Source: Rhyzopertha dominica (taxonomy: Eukaryota; Arthropoda; Insecta; Coleoptera; Bostrichidae). From it: DNA of 64,000 nt. The notes under the pieces were generated by a model. It ran no database searches. It worked only from the letters and a program-made list of their open reading frames with translations, and was not told the origin of the DNA. The position numbers and the translations under genes were made by a program. Below, one piece after another: positions 43,991 through 55,458 of this stretch (its first letter is position 1; the number at the start of each line of letters is the position of its first letter). The stretch spans positions 42,751,092-42,815,091 of the forward strand of contig QCXZ01000138.1 in assembly GCA_025024175.1 (NCBI GenBank), in the 5' to 3' direction.

Positions 43991-46675
43991 TCATTGTAAC
44001 TACAGTCAACGATATTTATGACATATTTTATTGTGATCATTCATGTGAGATTACAGACTTTGTCCCTATTTATAGCAATTTTTTTAGAAATAGAGGCACA
44101 TGTTTATGTTAATATCTAAGTTTACGAAGCAAATCAAGCATACGATTTAACAATAAAAAAATCTTATTGCTTGGCTGAAGTTAAAGTAGTATAGCTGGAC
44201 CGTTACGTTACTAAGCTGATTAGCAAGTAGTTTTGTATATCTTTTTTCCCGTTTGATCTGTAAATGCGGTTTTGTTTATTAAGAATACTTGTGGCATCAA
44301 TGAAGAGATTTAGTATGCATCGCCCATCACTCCCACTGTATGCCATAGCGCTGCACTATACATCTAAATTTCAATCTACTTTGCTCTGGTTAGGTACACA
44401 TGCTGTTTAATGTGTGACTCCATTCATCTTTGATCATAGATGGATATGGTATAACACACTTGCATGTCATCTGCATATAAATGATCGTGGTTATATCTAA
44501 CAAGACTGAGCGAACTTGAACACGTACCATTACTCACGTGCTGGATTTTAACATGTTGTTAGAACAACACATGACTGTTTTATGCTTGAGTGAAAATCGC
44601 GACGTCGTTGATTACACACCGCAATAATATTACACTATATTTCAGGTGATTTTGAAGCAACGGTGCACCAAGTTGGTGATGTTATATAGTTTTAAAGCAC
44701 GAGGAACATGAACAATAAGTTTAAGTACCTAATTATCGTATAGTTTGATTATAAGAACCAAAATTTATCTCTTTACAGATTTTTCTCGCTTTGCCACGAA
44801 TGAAAGTTACTTTTTGATTGGGTTTATATACGGAGCATTAGCAGTTGACACACATAAGAATTATTTAAATTTTTTTAAACTGTTCACAAAAGAAAGCGCC
44901 AGGAGCATTCATCTAAGTAAGTAGTTAAACAAATAAATAAAAAGTTGTGTCTTCATCACAGACTACATTTGTTAGTGATGCTACTTCACTACTTACCAAA
45001 TTATCGTTCCACTGTACTTTGTCAGTCAAAACGCTGTCTTCAAATTTATAGGGAATTGCAATAGGGTACATTATCCGTAAACTATATACCATTGGGTAAA
45101 CTGATGGGTAATGCATAGTATATTATCACTGTTCTCAGAACAATTATAAAAAAAATTTGAAATATTTTTCTCCAATTCTCTTAAGTTGTTAATGTTTAAA
45201 CTAAAATTAATACCAATTGATGTGAGTAACACGACCGATGCATTGACAACGCTATGTTCGTAACACTCAATGGCTTTTCGCAGGTACGTTTGTAAGCAGA
45301 ACTACAAATCACCCATTCACGCCGATAGCAAGCACCTGCATGACGTTCTTTTGGAAATTTATCGGGAATCTTGTGCAAAATAATACGTGGTAGCTCTAAT
45401 ACTTAGGTAATTTATACTGAAATACTGCGAATACCTTTATAATTATGGTGGAATTTAACGATTCTAAACTTTTACCTATTGTCTGCTCATAGTTTTATTA
45501 ACTGTTGTACAGCCTTAAAAGACAACGATGAAGTGTCAAATGCTCCTGAAATTACAGCAAATCCTTAATTTCTCTAACAAATTGCATACTACGCCGTAAG
45601 ATTAGGTGCGTATCGTTCATCTTCTATTTTGACACCACGGTGGTAGTGGAGGTAACTTCCAGGCTCGTTAGACCCATTTTACTTTCGAACGAGAGTTGTG
45701 AGCGAGGCTATAATAAAGAAGAAAGAATCCCCGGAAAATTCGAAGTTCATTTACCTACGACTTGCATGTAAAGCATTATATTCGACTGCTAAAGTCAGTG
45801 AAATATGTATGTGTAACTAGGTATCCGCGGTCCGTTGTGCAAGAAAATAATTTAGGCACCTTTTTTTAATTAATACGATATTACCATTATTACGTTTTAT
45901 GTACTCTAAACTAATAAGCAATTATGAAAGCAATATTTTTACAACAAATTTATCAAAAATCAATTTAAAATTATATATTTTTCCTCTTCTTGGGTTATAT
46001 GTTTGCTTTGGGCTTTTTTTCAAAGTTGGGATTAATATTCCACTTGTTCTGCCGTTATATCTTAAACAACTTTGTCATGTTTTTGTTCTTAAAGTTCAAA
46101 AACTTGATTGATAGTAACTTTATTTTGTCTTCTCTTTTTAGAAATTTCAGTTGTTTTTCTGTTAAGCACTTTAAAATATCAAACAGAAAGCAAGCTTTGT
46201 TGTTAAAATGGATTGTAATCTTTATACCTACGATCTAGTGGAATTTAATGACTTTATTATAACTTCTGAATCTCCACGTCAAAAATAAATAGATGTTCTG
46301 GAACATAATTAAAAAAACTAATTTATCCAATCACAACCAGAAATAGCAGTCAATAATTAGTTGATTGATTGTTACTGTTGGGGTGAATAGGAGGACAGAT
46401 GCAGATGATTTACATCATGATTGTTACTGTTATTTGAGCGTTTTTAAAATAAACTCGTCTTTTTAAATTTATATTGAAGAGCCTTTTGCAGTACACTGTA
46501 AACTCCTATCAAACAATGCCGATGTGATTTTGACGAACATACCTATTTTTATTTATATATAATTTTCATTTCAACAAAATTCCCGTGTAATTTATTACAT
46601 TTTGCCAATAACCTGCAATTACGCGGACCATTAATCACCGTTATCAAATTCAGCCGATTAACTGTTTGTAAATTC
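43991..46675. other. AT-rich intergenic DNA
   Basis: No supported feature. Frames at 44,925-45,116 (-), 45,196-45,378 (-) and 45,899-46,238 (+) are hydrophobic or AT-driven and unrecognised. Confidence 0.4.
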
Positions 46676-46679
46676 AACG

Positions 46680-46735
46680 TTTCGATAATGTTTTATTCAG
46701 TTCGCGTGCCTCTTTGTCAAAGATTGTTCGTACGG
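46680..46735 (-). repeat. PLE-type terminal fragment
   Basis: Read on the minus strand, CTTTGACAAAG is followed about 25 bases later by ATCGAAACGTTG. This matches the box order of the 16.4-kb repeat (TTTGACAAAG...AATCGAAACGTC), but the stem between the boxes does not pair. No hairpin survives, so the call rests on the two boxes only. Confidence 0.3.
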
Positions 46736-47695
46736 GTTGGACGCTCTGCATTGTGGTAGTCCTGCCAAATTGAATTTATCCATCAAAAGGGCCTTGGCAT
46801 TGATCCTGAAGTTGGGCACCCCGCACGCCGGACGTGATCGGCATGACACCCTAAACCTGTACAATCCTAAACAACTTGAAACTGACAAGTGAAATTTTTA
46901 TGTTACATCCCCTTTAATAAAATCGCACCTGTTTCGTTCCACAAAAATTATTTACAATGGATTTTTGTCCGCATGTGCTCTTTCTTTTTATACGCAGTTT
47001 ATGCTATGCTATAAAAATTGTTGAAATTCCAGGTAGGTACATTAAGTAACTGTTTTCGTTACAACTTTAAGAATAAATATTACTAGACTTAAATGTACAT
47101 TTTTTGTGGACATTTACTACCCAAAACAATTGCAAATTATTTTTTCAGTATTAGTTCTTTTTAGATTTATTTAATCACTTCTAACTTGAATCATCTTTGC
47201 CATTTTTCACAGGAGGTAAATTTACCAAAGTCAACTCAAATGGGTTGCTGACCATATAAGCCCAAGGTTTTATTCCATTGAATTAAGCATGCTTCTAAGA
47301 AAATCATTAGACCAAATTATTTTTTATTTTGGGTCAATGCAAAATCTTGCAATTCTAATGTTATGATACAAAATAACAGAAAATGCAAGAGTAATTAAAT
47401 GATAGCACTCATAAGCAAAAGGGGAATAATTTTGAACACCACAAGACATCTTACACCCCGATACTAGCACATAGAACACTGGAAACGAGAATTCATAGGA
47501 TAGGGTATTAAAGAATTTGGCAAGTAGCGGTAGATGTTGAATAAGCACAATTATTAGAAGAAATTTAGATGAAGTAGTTTGGGCACCTGGCAACAATAAA
47601 TGAATAAAGTAAGAAAACTACTAAAGTAAGCGCGAAACCTGCGAGTTTTTCAGTTTTTTATCCAGAAAGTTTGTAGAATATGAAGTTGTTTAATT
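46736..47695. other. Intergenic DNA
   Basis: Nothing supported; minus-strand frames at 46,697-46,888 and 47,324-47,596 are unrecognised. Confidence 0.4.
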
Positions 47696-47699
47696 TAGA

Positions 47700-48140
47700 T
47701 CATAGTAGTTGTTCAAAATGACCTCAATGGACAGCAATCAAAGTTCATTTCGTCGTATTATGCATTCGGTTACGCGTTTTAAATATTTTATGTTCAGAAT
47801 TAGCTTGCTATATGCACCATCAAGCATGAACCACAACCTTTCATTTGCATCTAGCTAACGATTTTTGAGCAAAGCTGGTCGTTTAAAAAATCCAATAATT
47901 CTCCTTGGACGGTATTCCAGATAGTAAAAAAAACAATCGTCAATCAAGTCAAGTCGGTATCGACGAATATCTGAAAGTTTAACATTTTGAAGATACACTG
48001 AAGCATTTAAGCAACAACCCTAAAGGTAGAAATCATATGATATTAAATCCGGAGATGCTGCTGGTCTTCCATTAATCCTTGTCGCCCTATCTTGCGAACT
48101 GTTGACACCTCATTAAGGTGACTCCTCACACTTCTTGTGT
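47700..48140 (-). pseudogene. mariner/IS630-type transposase C-terminal fragment
   Basis: On the minus strand, about 48,095-48,030 encodes a degraded KIGRQG block followed by PAASPDLISYDFYL, the third catalytic block of this transposase family. The sequence then continues as a decayed C-terminal region to GHFEQLL at about 47,723-47,703, the family's normal ending. Stops and frame changes abound. The N-terminal two thirds are not found to the right of 48,140. Confidence 0.65.
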
Positions 48141-48985
48141 AATATAGATAAGTAGACGTAGCNGACGAGTAACTACTATANCTTGTTGTTTACTTCGTTT
48201 GACAAGCTAGNAATGATTATTCTAGAAGCTGTAAAACTTGTTATTGCCTGCAAATCCAGTGGTTCAGTCTATTTAATTCGTCCTAGCCATTTTTGTATTT
48301 GAAATGTCGAAAGATATATTTATTTTTTTTACTTTAGGCGGATACTCTGTAATTTTCGTTTTGCTCTTGTTATTTAGAGCAAATATAATTTGGAAAATCT
48401 AAAGCTCCATTATGTTGAATTTCCTCATAAATAAATTTTGTTGTTTATACTACTGCCATGACACAGCTAGTGTCACAGTCAAACCGACTATGTCCTTTCA
48501 ATAAGTACATACATTCTTTTTTTTGTTTTCGGAGAGTTGATAGAATAAAGTACTGTATGTGTATATTTCTCAATCCAGCAAGTTGCACTCCACAAGAATC
48601 CTTAAAAAATTGTTAGGTTTAATAAAAAAAAAACGTTGACGGTGTCATTACGCGAGAACAATTGAACATCGAGAAAAATGGAAAATAAATATTTTTTTAT
48701 ATAATCGTCCTCTCCGAGGATGTTTTATAAAAAAAATTTTTTCTAGAATACTAATTAATTTCATGCTTTACTTCCACACTATACATAAACCTAAAGCAGC
48801 AGCCCACTAATTTTCATTCTGCTTTAAGGAATTTCAATAAACAGAACCTATTTAACCATGCCGCTGATTAACATGTATGTGTACGTAACTAGTAAAAATA
48901 ATAATAATTCATAGAAGACTCGTAAATAATCGGCGGCATCTTCCGACCTTGGTCGAATGTACGTGATAGACGCCTGGTGGTGCTT
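48141..48985. other. AT-rich intergenic DNA
   Basis: Nothing recognised; three N bases near 48,163-48,211. Confidence 0.45.
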
Positions 48986-48989
48986 TCAT

Positions 48990-49330
48990 AAATTTATCCT
49001 TCCAAGAAATTGCCAGAGCTGCATTCACAAACAACACAACGATTCAGCCCAAGCCATAATCAATCCCGCACCCCCACCTATTTTTGCGCGACACTCCATT
49101 GTTTATGGGGTTTATGTAGCGTTACCGTGGTGCCAGCCGCCATTGTTTCTGGTGAATTAGTATTCCGTATGTAACAATTACCGTGGCCGGTGGACCCCCA
49201 GCAGACCAGGATTTGCACAAATAACGCTGGATTTATGGTTGGAATAATTGATAGTGTTTGGACTGGTGGTCCCCCCGATCGCACACAACCATGGGGAAGT
49301 CACACACAGCCTCAGCTGTTTTTGATAAAC
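48990..49330. promoter_or_regulatory. Candidate enhancer with SOX- and Hox-like sites
   Basis: CATTGTTT (SOX/HMG-type) occurs twice (about 49,097 and 49,141), the first fused to TATGGGGTTTATG. TTTATGG (posterior Hox/caudal-type) occurs at about 49,103 and 49,231. The block is GC-balanced and has no coding signal. Site clustering in GC-balanced DNA is suggestive, not proof, of an enhancer. Confidence 0.33.
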
Positions 49331-49629
49331 ATTGGGGGATAGGGAAGCTTTATTTTTTGGATTGGGGTAGGATTAGAGCAGATGTGGCTTAGTTCTGCAG
49401 GATGCGACGAATTTGCTGTCAGATATGTACATGTCAAACGCTTTTATTGATTCGGCTTCAAAAACACATCATCATGCAGTCTGCATGGGACTGAATTAAA
49501 AAAAAAAGTTGAGAACAACTTATGCTTAAATAGTTCAACACTAAATACCTAAATACAGTAAGAACGTAGGTTCTCGCGGTCAGTTAGATTGAAATCTTGG
49601 TCTTTTTGGATTGGACCGCGTCTGATTTT

Positions 49630-51113
49630 AGAATAAGGTAGAAGTTTCGGTCACACTTGTAAGGGGCATCATCAGGGCAAGAACGAGGAGCTTATGTAAT
49701 ATGATACAAACCTAACGCGAGAAATACGCCCGCGCTGAGCCAAACCCTAAGGAGGAAAGATAATGGAAAGGATAACGTTGTATCTGGCGTTACGAGAGCT
49801 TGCGGATGCTTNCTCAAGATATCAGGAAAAAGCTATCTCCAAAGGAGGAATTCCATATAGGCCCATTGTTAGCACTATGGACTCAACCACTTACAACGTC
49901 GCCAAGTTTTTAGCGAATCTTCGGAAGGACTACATGGGGAAAACATCTTCGCATGTTCTTAATTCCTAAGACTGTAAATATTCCATTGTAACTCACCCTT
50001 GACCCAGGGGATATTCTGGTTAGTCTCGATGTCACGTCCTTGTTTACAAAAGTTCCAATTCCAGAGTCCGTGACGATCATCCGTCAGTTTTTATCCCGGG
50101 TCAATCAGCCTGATATATTCGCAGACTGGTAGAAAAAGGTCTCACTTCCAAAACGTATTTCACATTTCACGTCACAAGTAGTAGCAAACATATTCATGGA
50201 AGCCTTTGAACAAATTACTTTACAGTCATCAGACCTGAAACCTAAAATCTGGCTTCGTTATGTCGACACTTTCATTATATCGCCTCACGGTTCAGACGCC
50301 CTAACAACCTTTTTAGATTCCCCCCCCCCTCCCCTAATTCCCAATATTCTGATATAAAATTCACGATGGGAATCGAAAGCAATAATTCTCTCCCATTTCT
50401 TGATGTCCTTGTCACTCGTTTACCGGATGGTAGTTTGGGCCACTCTGTTAACCGTGCTATATCAATTTCTGAACTGGACAAATTTCGAAGTGAATTGCAA
50501 CATTTACGCGTCAGTCTGGTCAACAACGGGTATAATAACCGTAAGATATAATTTGCACTTAATCGTCATCTTTACACCAAGTCTAAACTAACTCTCGAAC
50601 TTCCAAATTATAGATCGACTGCTTTATTTCCATATGCTCAAGGTGCCACAAACAGAATTGGTAAACTTCTAAAGAAACAACTCATCCGTACTATCCTCCA
50701 GGCCCATTCGAAAATGTCACAGATGGTAGAGGTATTTACATCTCTTGTTCGTGCGGTGCCGTATACAATATCGGCGAAACAGGTAGATCCACCAAAACCA
50801 AGCTTAATGAACACAAACGCTGCATAAAATCATGTTTCTGACCGGTTACAATATTTTGTTTGACAACGTGTCAGTTCTAGCGAAAGTCCCCTTTTTCACA
50901 ACCCGAAAATTCCGAGAAGCCATAGAAATTTCCAAAGATCCGAATAATCTAAATCGCGAAGATGGTTATTATCTCTCCACTATTTGATACCCAACGGTTA
51001 TCCCCACTTTCACAGTCTGCCACCTCTGCCGTCCAAACATCTCCACCCTCCTCGTAACGCCAGGTACAACGTTTTTTATCGTTTGCATTCTCTTTCCTCC
51101 TTAGGATTTGGTT
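49630..51113 (+). mobile_element. Penelope-like element with inverted terminal repeats
   Basis: A PLE relic is bounded by an inverted repeat. The left arm 49,738-49,797 (core CTAAGGAGGAAAGA at 49,747-49,760; GGCGTTACGAG near its end) pairs with the right arm 51,051-51,113 (TCTTTCCTCCTTAG at 51,091-51,104; CTCGTAACGCC at 51,051). PLEs are known to carry LTR-like repeats that may be inverted. Upstream, on the minus strand of 49,640-49,670, CTGATGA and CCGAAAC lie about 20 bases apart, the two boxes of a hammerhead, but stem II no longer pairs. The outer limits are approximate. Confidence 0.65.
49763..51050 (+). pseudogene. Penelope-like reverse transcriptase and GIY-YIG endonuclease relic
   Basis: Blocks in order: PYRPIVSTMDSTTYNVAKFL and MGKTSSHVLNS (N-terminal region, 49,763-49,969), VSLDVTSLFTKVPIPESV (motif A), a motif-B counterpart (VANIFMEAFEQ), WLRYVDTFIISPHG (motif C, with one of the two catalytic aspartates deleted), NSLPFLDVLVTR (motif D region), and GRGIYISCSCGAVYNIGETG (GIY-YIG nuclease, 50,722 onward) with an extra Asn in the VYIGET motif. 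The C-terminus REAIEISKDPNNLNREDGYY follows. Stops and frame shifts plus the missing aspartate make it inactive. It is the most complete PLE in the window. Confidence 0.88.
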
Positions 51114-53120
51114 TAGCTAGGATTTCATGTTGAGGTTAACCCGTTGAAGTTCATCGGTCTTCTGGGGAACGTTTGCAACAGTTTAGCCCTACTATATGCC
51201 ATGTTTGATGGGCGATAAGTCAGGACATGGTAAACCTTGCAATATTAGATCTAGCGTTACATTGCTGGAAAAGTGGTTCCTCAAGCATTCATAAGTAGGA
51301 AACTCAAACTGGTGTTAGTATCTTCTGCAGGTCCCGTTTGTCGGTATATTGCCACGAATGAATACCAGGAATGATCGACTACCGTAGAAAATTGCTCTCC
51401 ATATCACAATTCCAGTGGTGTTGTATACGTGCCTTTCCACAACATATTGAATTTGAAGCATTTATCTTCATCGTCTTCGCACTCCTACGACCATCACTCC
51501 TTCCTTAACAGAATCCCACATTACAATTTCGTGTGGCAGTGGGTTAAGCAAGCTAGTGACGATGGTGTCCTGCAATCACAAAGTGGACGAAAAGAAAACA
51601 GTGCAAATGATGATATCAGATGATAAATTGTCCTCTTACCCACTGGCCTTCTTCTAATTTTTCCTACCATTGATTAGCTATTTCTATTGTTGAAAATTGG
51701 AAAATTAAGGCCAAGAAAACTCAGGCGAAGAACTTCGTGATTTGTCTTCTTTTTTATAACCAAGATCTCTAAAACAAACCATTCAAGATTCCCGAATACC
51801 AATAATTCTGACGAAAGGGGGCATGTCTTCAAACGGAAGACATATTTCCTGTTTATCATTATTTCAGACGAATAAAGCAATCTTCCGGCAATCCGAAATT
51901 TATTGCAAAAGATATCTGATTAGGATCACCTAAAAGTGCTGCTTCAACAGCGAAAGAAATAGATAGATAGGTACTCTGTTCACCAGAATTTTCTTAGTTT
52001 GTACGTAGTTTCTTGGGCAGTTCGCAGCACCACTTTATTTGGAATTATTAGTTTTATATTCATACGATGCATTTTCTGAGTTAGCAGTACTTATATTCGA
52101 CAAATAGGATTTCTGAGATTCTCAAGCCTTTTATACCTATAAATGCTAACGAAGTGTTTGCAATGGCGTTATCTTGTAAAGTGTATTGCTACACGAAGAC
52201 AGGCACGCATTTAGAGGACAACTCTTTGTAATTCATTTACTTGATTATTTTTTTAACAATAGAAACACATTTCAAGATAATAATACTATTAACTTTTATG
52301 GTGCATGCTTTTTGTTAATGAATTATTGATTGCTAATTTAAGGACGTGGAGAAAATATTACAGTTGACGAAAGATTACTTTATTACGAGATAAAACGAAA
52401 GATCGAAGAATTTTATACCGAATTTGTTTCAAGAATTGATATGAAGCCATTTTTACGCACTACTTAGGAACCTATAATAAAATAATAATAAAAACACGAC
52501 TATGCTGAAGGGTCCAGAAACATTTTATTCAAAATTTTTCATGATAGATTCCCAATGAAACATGCTTTTTTTAAACCTGAGGTGACCAAGCTGCAAGTTT
52601 CTATTCTTGTCGTTCTTAGTGTATACATTGGGCGAAATAAGTTTCCGGTACTAGCTTTTCCTTACAGGTAATTAACTGGTTGTCGCGTTTCTATGACTAA
52701 GGTTTAACATGCGGATGAGACTCACTGGCAGTTTACGTCATTGGTGAGTACAGAGGGAAGAATACCGTTACAACGTCCGTTGAAATGTTATGGTGTCAGT
52801 TATTATTTAATATTATGTTGGATTGTTGCTTGCAGCTGGCAAGAGGTGTGTAATTAAAACTATTAGAATGTTAAGAAGTCGCTGTTTTTTTTTTAAATAT
52901 TCAAATATTCGCGATATGGCTAGGGTTGATAACATCGAAAATATCAATATGACACCTGTATAAGTATTTCTAATGCGGTTTTTTATATTGACATATTCTC
53001 AGTATTTTNGTACTAATTTTATTATTTTTCTTTCAGGTAAGTCATCCAATCAAAGTTATAACCGCTATATTACTGATATACGGTGAGTAGTGTACTGTAA
53101 GTCGTTAGTTTTTAAGGAGA
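51114..53120. other. Intergenic DNA
   Basis: Nothing supported. Frames at 51,429-51,623 (+) and 51,674-51,880 (-) show no known domain. Confidence 0.4.
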
Positions 53121-53121
53121 A

Positions 53122-53545
53122 TGACCTCCTTTTGCAGGTCTCAAAGCCACGATGGTACAGTAGTCGCTACCAAATCAAAAATTTCAAATTGCAACTGAGG
53201 TCATGTGCCAGCATCATTTGAAAGCAATTTTCATTCTCTACATATTCACATTTAAAAAATTGCAATACAGTCCATTGTATTTTCTATACAAAAATACTTC
53301 TGCATATTTTAAGTCCCTTCTTCTGTCCTAACTTTGGAATTCGTTAATCTGGAAGCTTTGAGTAAAATCCTGGTAAGATTACTGAAAAATGATCTCCTTT
53401 GTGAGGGTTTATGTTTTTTGTCAGTTGCTAAAAGCTCAAAAATCTTAAACGGCAACTGTAGCCATGTAACAGCTCATTCTAAAACCGTTTTCATTATCTA
53501 CATAATCTCGTTTAGCCAATTGAAATTGAATAATCCATCCTAAAT
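53122..53545. repeat. Diverged tandem duplication, period 260 bp
   Basis: About 160 bp starting at 53,122 is repeated at 53,382: shared blocks include TGACCTCC/TGATCTCC, TCAAAAAT, GCAACTG, CATGT..CAGC, TTTTCATTcTCTACATA/TTTTCATTaTCTACATA (53,228 and 53,488) and AATTG..AT..TCCAT. About 100 bp between the copies is not obviously repeated. It could be two monomers of an old satellite or a local duplication. The N base at about 53,010 lies outside. Confidence 0.55.
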
Positions 53546-54439
53546 TTATGAGGGTTACAAATATGGCACTCAGGCGTTTTCATAATGCTTAAGATACTTA
53601 AAAAAATTCATGTGCACTTACTAATTTGATCACGAATACGTACTACCTACCAATTTTTTTTTAAAGATTATTATGGAAATTAACACACGCGCAGTTTTAT
53701 TTTAATAGAAAACACAAAATTAGAAATCTTTATTTCATTAATATTATGTTGTGATCCTTTCATGTCTGTTGCAGATATAACCAACTTGGTTGTTTTATTA
53801 TAAAAAAAAATTATTCTGAAACAATCAGCTCTTTTATTTTCTTGCTTCATAATATGTTTCTTGAACATTTACTACAAATTTTAGGTATCTCTTTCCTAAA
53901 TTTGACAAAATCTTTTAAAGTTCATTTTAGTTTTACTAAATCTTCCATTTTTTGGATATATCATACATCTATAAGTTGACTAGACTTGTGATCAGTTATA
54001 TGTAAGATTTTAGAACGACCAAAGGTAGTTATTTAGTTTCCTTCGACAGTTTAGGCTAGATCTGCACTGGGCAGGTCAGCTAGCTATGTTGTCAATAACA
54101 ACCTAAACTTGTTAGGTTACATTACAATTTGAATTCTATAATGAACGTTTTAGAAGTGGTTTTGTTCTGAGCTAAGTACTATACACATATTTTGAAGTGT
54201 GTTTTCAGTTAAAATTGAAACATGTTTGTATCTGTTGAACTTATTGGATCAATAAGCAAATCGTATATATCCAAGATTCGTGCACAATTTAGAAGAATTA
54301 TTAGTTTGGTTAGTGTAACCTGCTTTAATCAAATCTGCTGTGGTTCGTATTTATTAACATGCACCCATGAAAAATGCTAATTCGTAGCTTTTACTCCAAT
54401 GGCTATACCAATTTTATTTCCACAATCTCGTTAAATTGG
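53546..54439. other. AT-rich intergenic DNA
   Basis: Nothing recognised. Confidence 0.45.
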
Positions 54440-55040
54440 AAAATGAAATTATACTTTCAGTACTGCATCCCATTTTGCTTCGGGCAACTTTAACGAAATT
54501 ACCAGGTCCATAATCATAACCACATAACCGCATAGTACGGAACCATAAAATATGTATATTCCCGGCGGAATGTTTCGATCCGCTTGTCATCTAATTCCTT
54601 TGTTCGGAACTCCATACAAGTTTTGAGCTCAACAAAGAAATTGAGCTTTTTGCGTATTTTTCAGCGAGATAAATAACGACGAGAATGGTTCGAGGCAATC
54701 CTTTTGCCGCAGAATGCAAAAGAAAGAAGCTAACGGGATCTTTGCGATGCATCCTGGTCAGGGGTTGCAGACAATGCGGAGCAATCAGCGAAAAGGCAGT
54801 GAGACGTCGCGGCGTTGCCGAAATGACTGTGTTGTATTGGAAATTATGAGTTTGCGATAATGACGTTTAACGACGCAACAATTTAATTATTGTCGGCAAT
54901 AATATCACAAGAGAGTGAAAAATAAATTGAAAATAATTTGACAGAAATTCAACAACGCGTTGTCCCGCCAAATGGCAACGGGGTGGGGAATTGCTGGCGA
55001 GTTGTTTTCAAATTTATCGAACTCTCGAGTGGTATTCGAA
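54440..55040. promoter_or_regulatory. Long GC-balanced island, candidate regulatory region
   Basis: This is one of the longest islands: about 600 bp of mixed composition with CpG-rich parts (GTGAGACGTCGCGGCGTTGCC near 54,800) and ATTA/TAAT cores (AATTTAATTATTG near 54,880). No frame of note. Confidence 0.3.
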
Positions 55041-55435
55041 GGATTATTTTTAATGTAACAGGCAGAAACACAGTTTCAATATTATAACTTCGCTCACCTT
55101 ACTGTTTTTACATATATTTTTATTGATCTTTTTTATCGATTTCATCGGGTGAAGACGTATTACATTTTGTTCTACTTGTTTTTAGTGAAGTTTGATGACA
55201 GGCGTCAAGCCAACAATTTTTGTTGCCATGTAAAACTTACCTTAAGTTATTCCAGCGATTGACTGAAATTGAATTTTTTGATTAGTTTTTAGAAACGTCA
55301 AAAATAATCCGTTTACATAATCTTGGTTACTTTATGATGACGTAAGCGAGCACTGTGATTATTTTATTTGCCATCTAAGGCCGACTGGCAAATACATTTA
55401 TTACCTTGAGTCGCATGTGNATTGGAAATGAGAGG

Positions 55436-55458
55436 TTAGGTCAGGTCAGGTCAGGTCA
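55436..55458 (+). repeat. Interstitial telomere-type repeat, TTAGG then TCAGG x3
   Basis: One TTAGG unit (55,436-55,440) is followed in phase by three TCAGG units and a partial TCA. TTAGG is the common insect telomere unit and TCAGG the unit of many beetles. The array is very short, so chance or a transposon tail cannot be excluded. Confidence 0.6.

Noticed and set aside
45899..46238. Hydrophobic plus-strand frames that could be membrane proteins
   Set aside because: The hydrophobicity follows from T-rich DNA (Phe/Leu/Ile codons); there is no start context, partner exon or known family.
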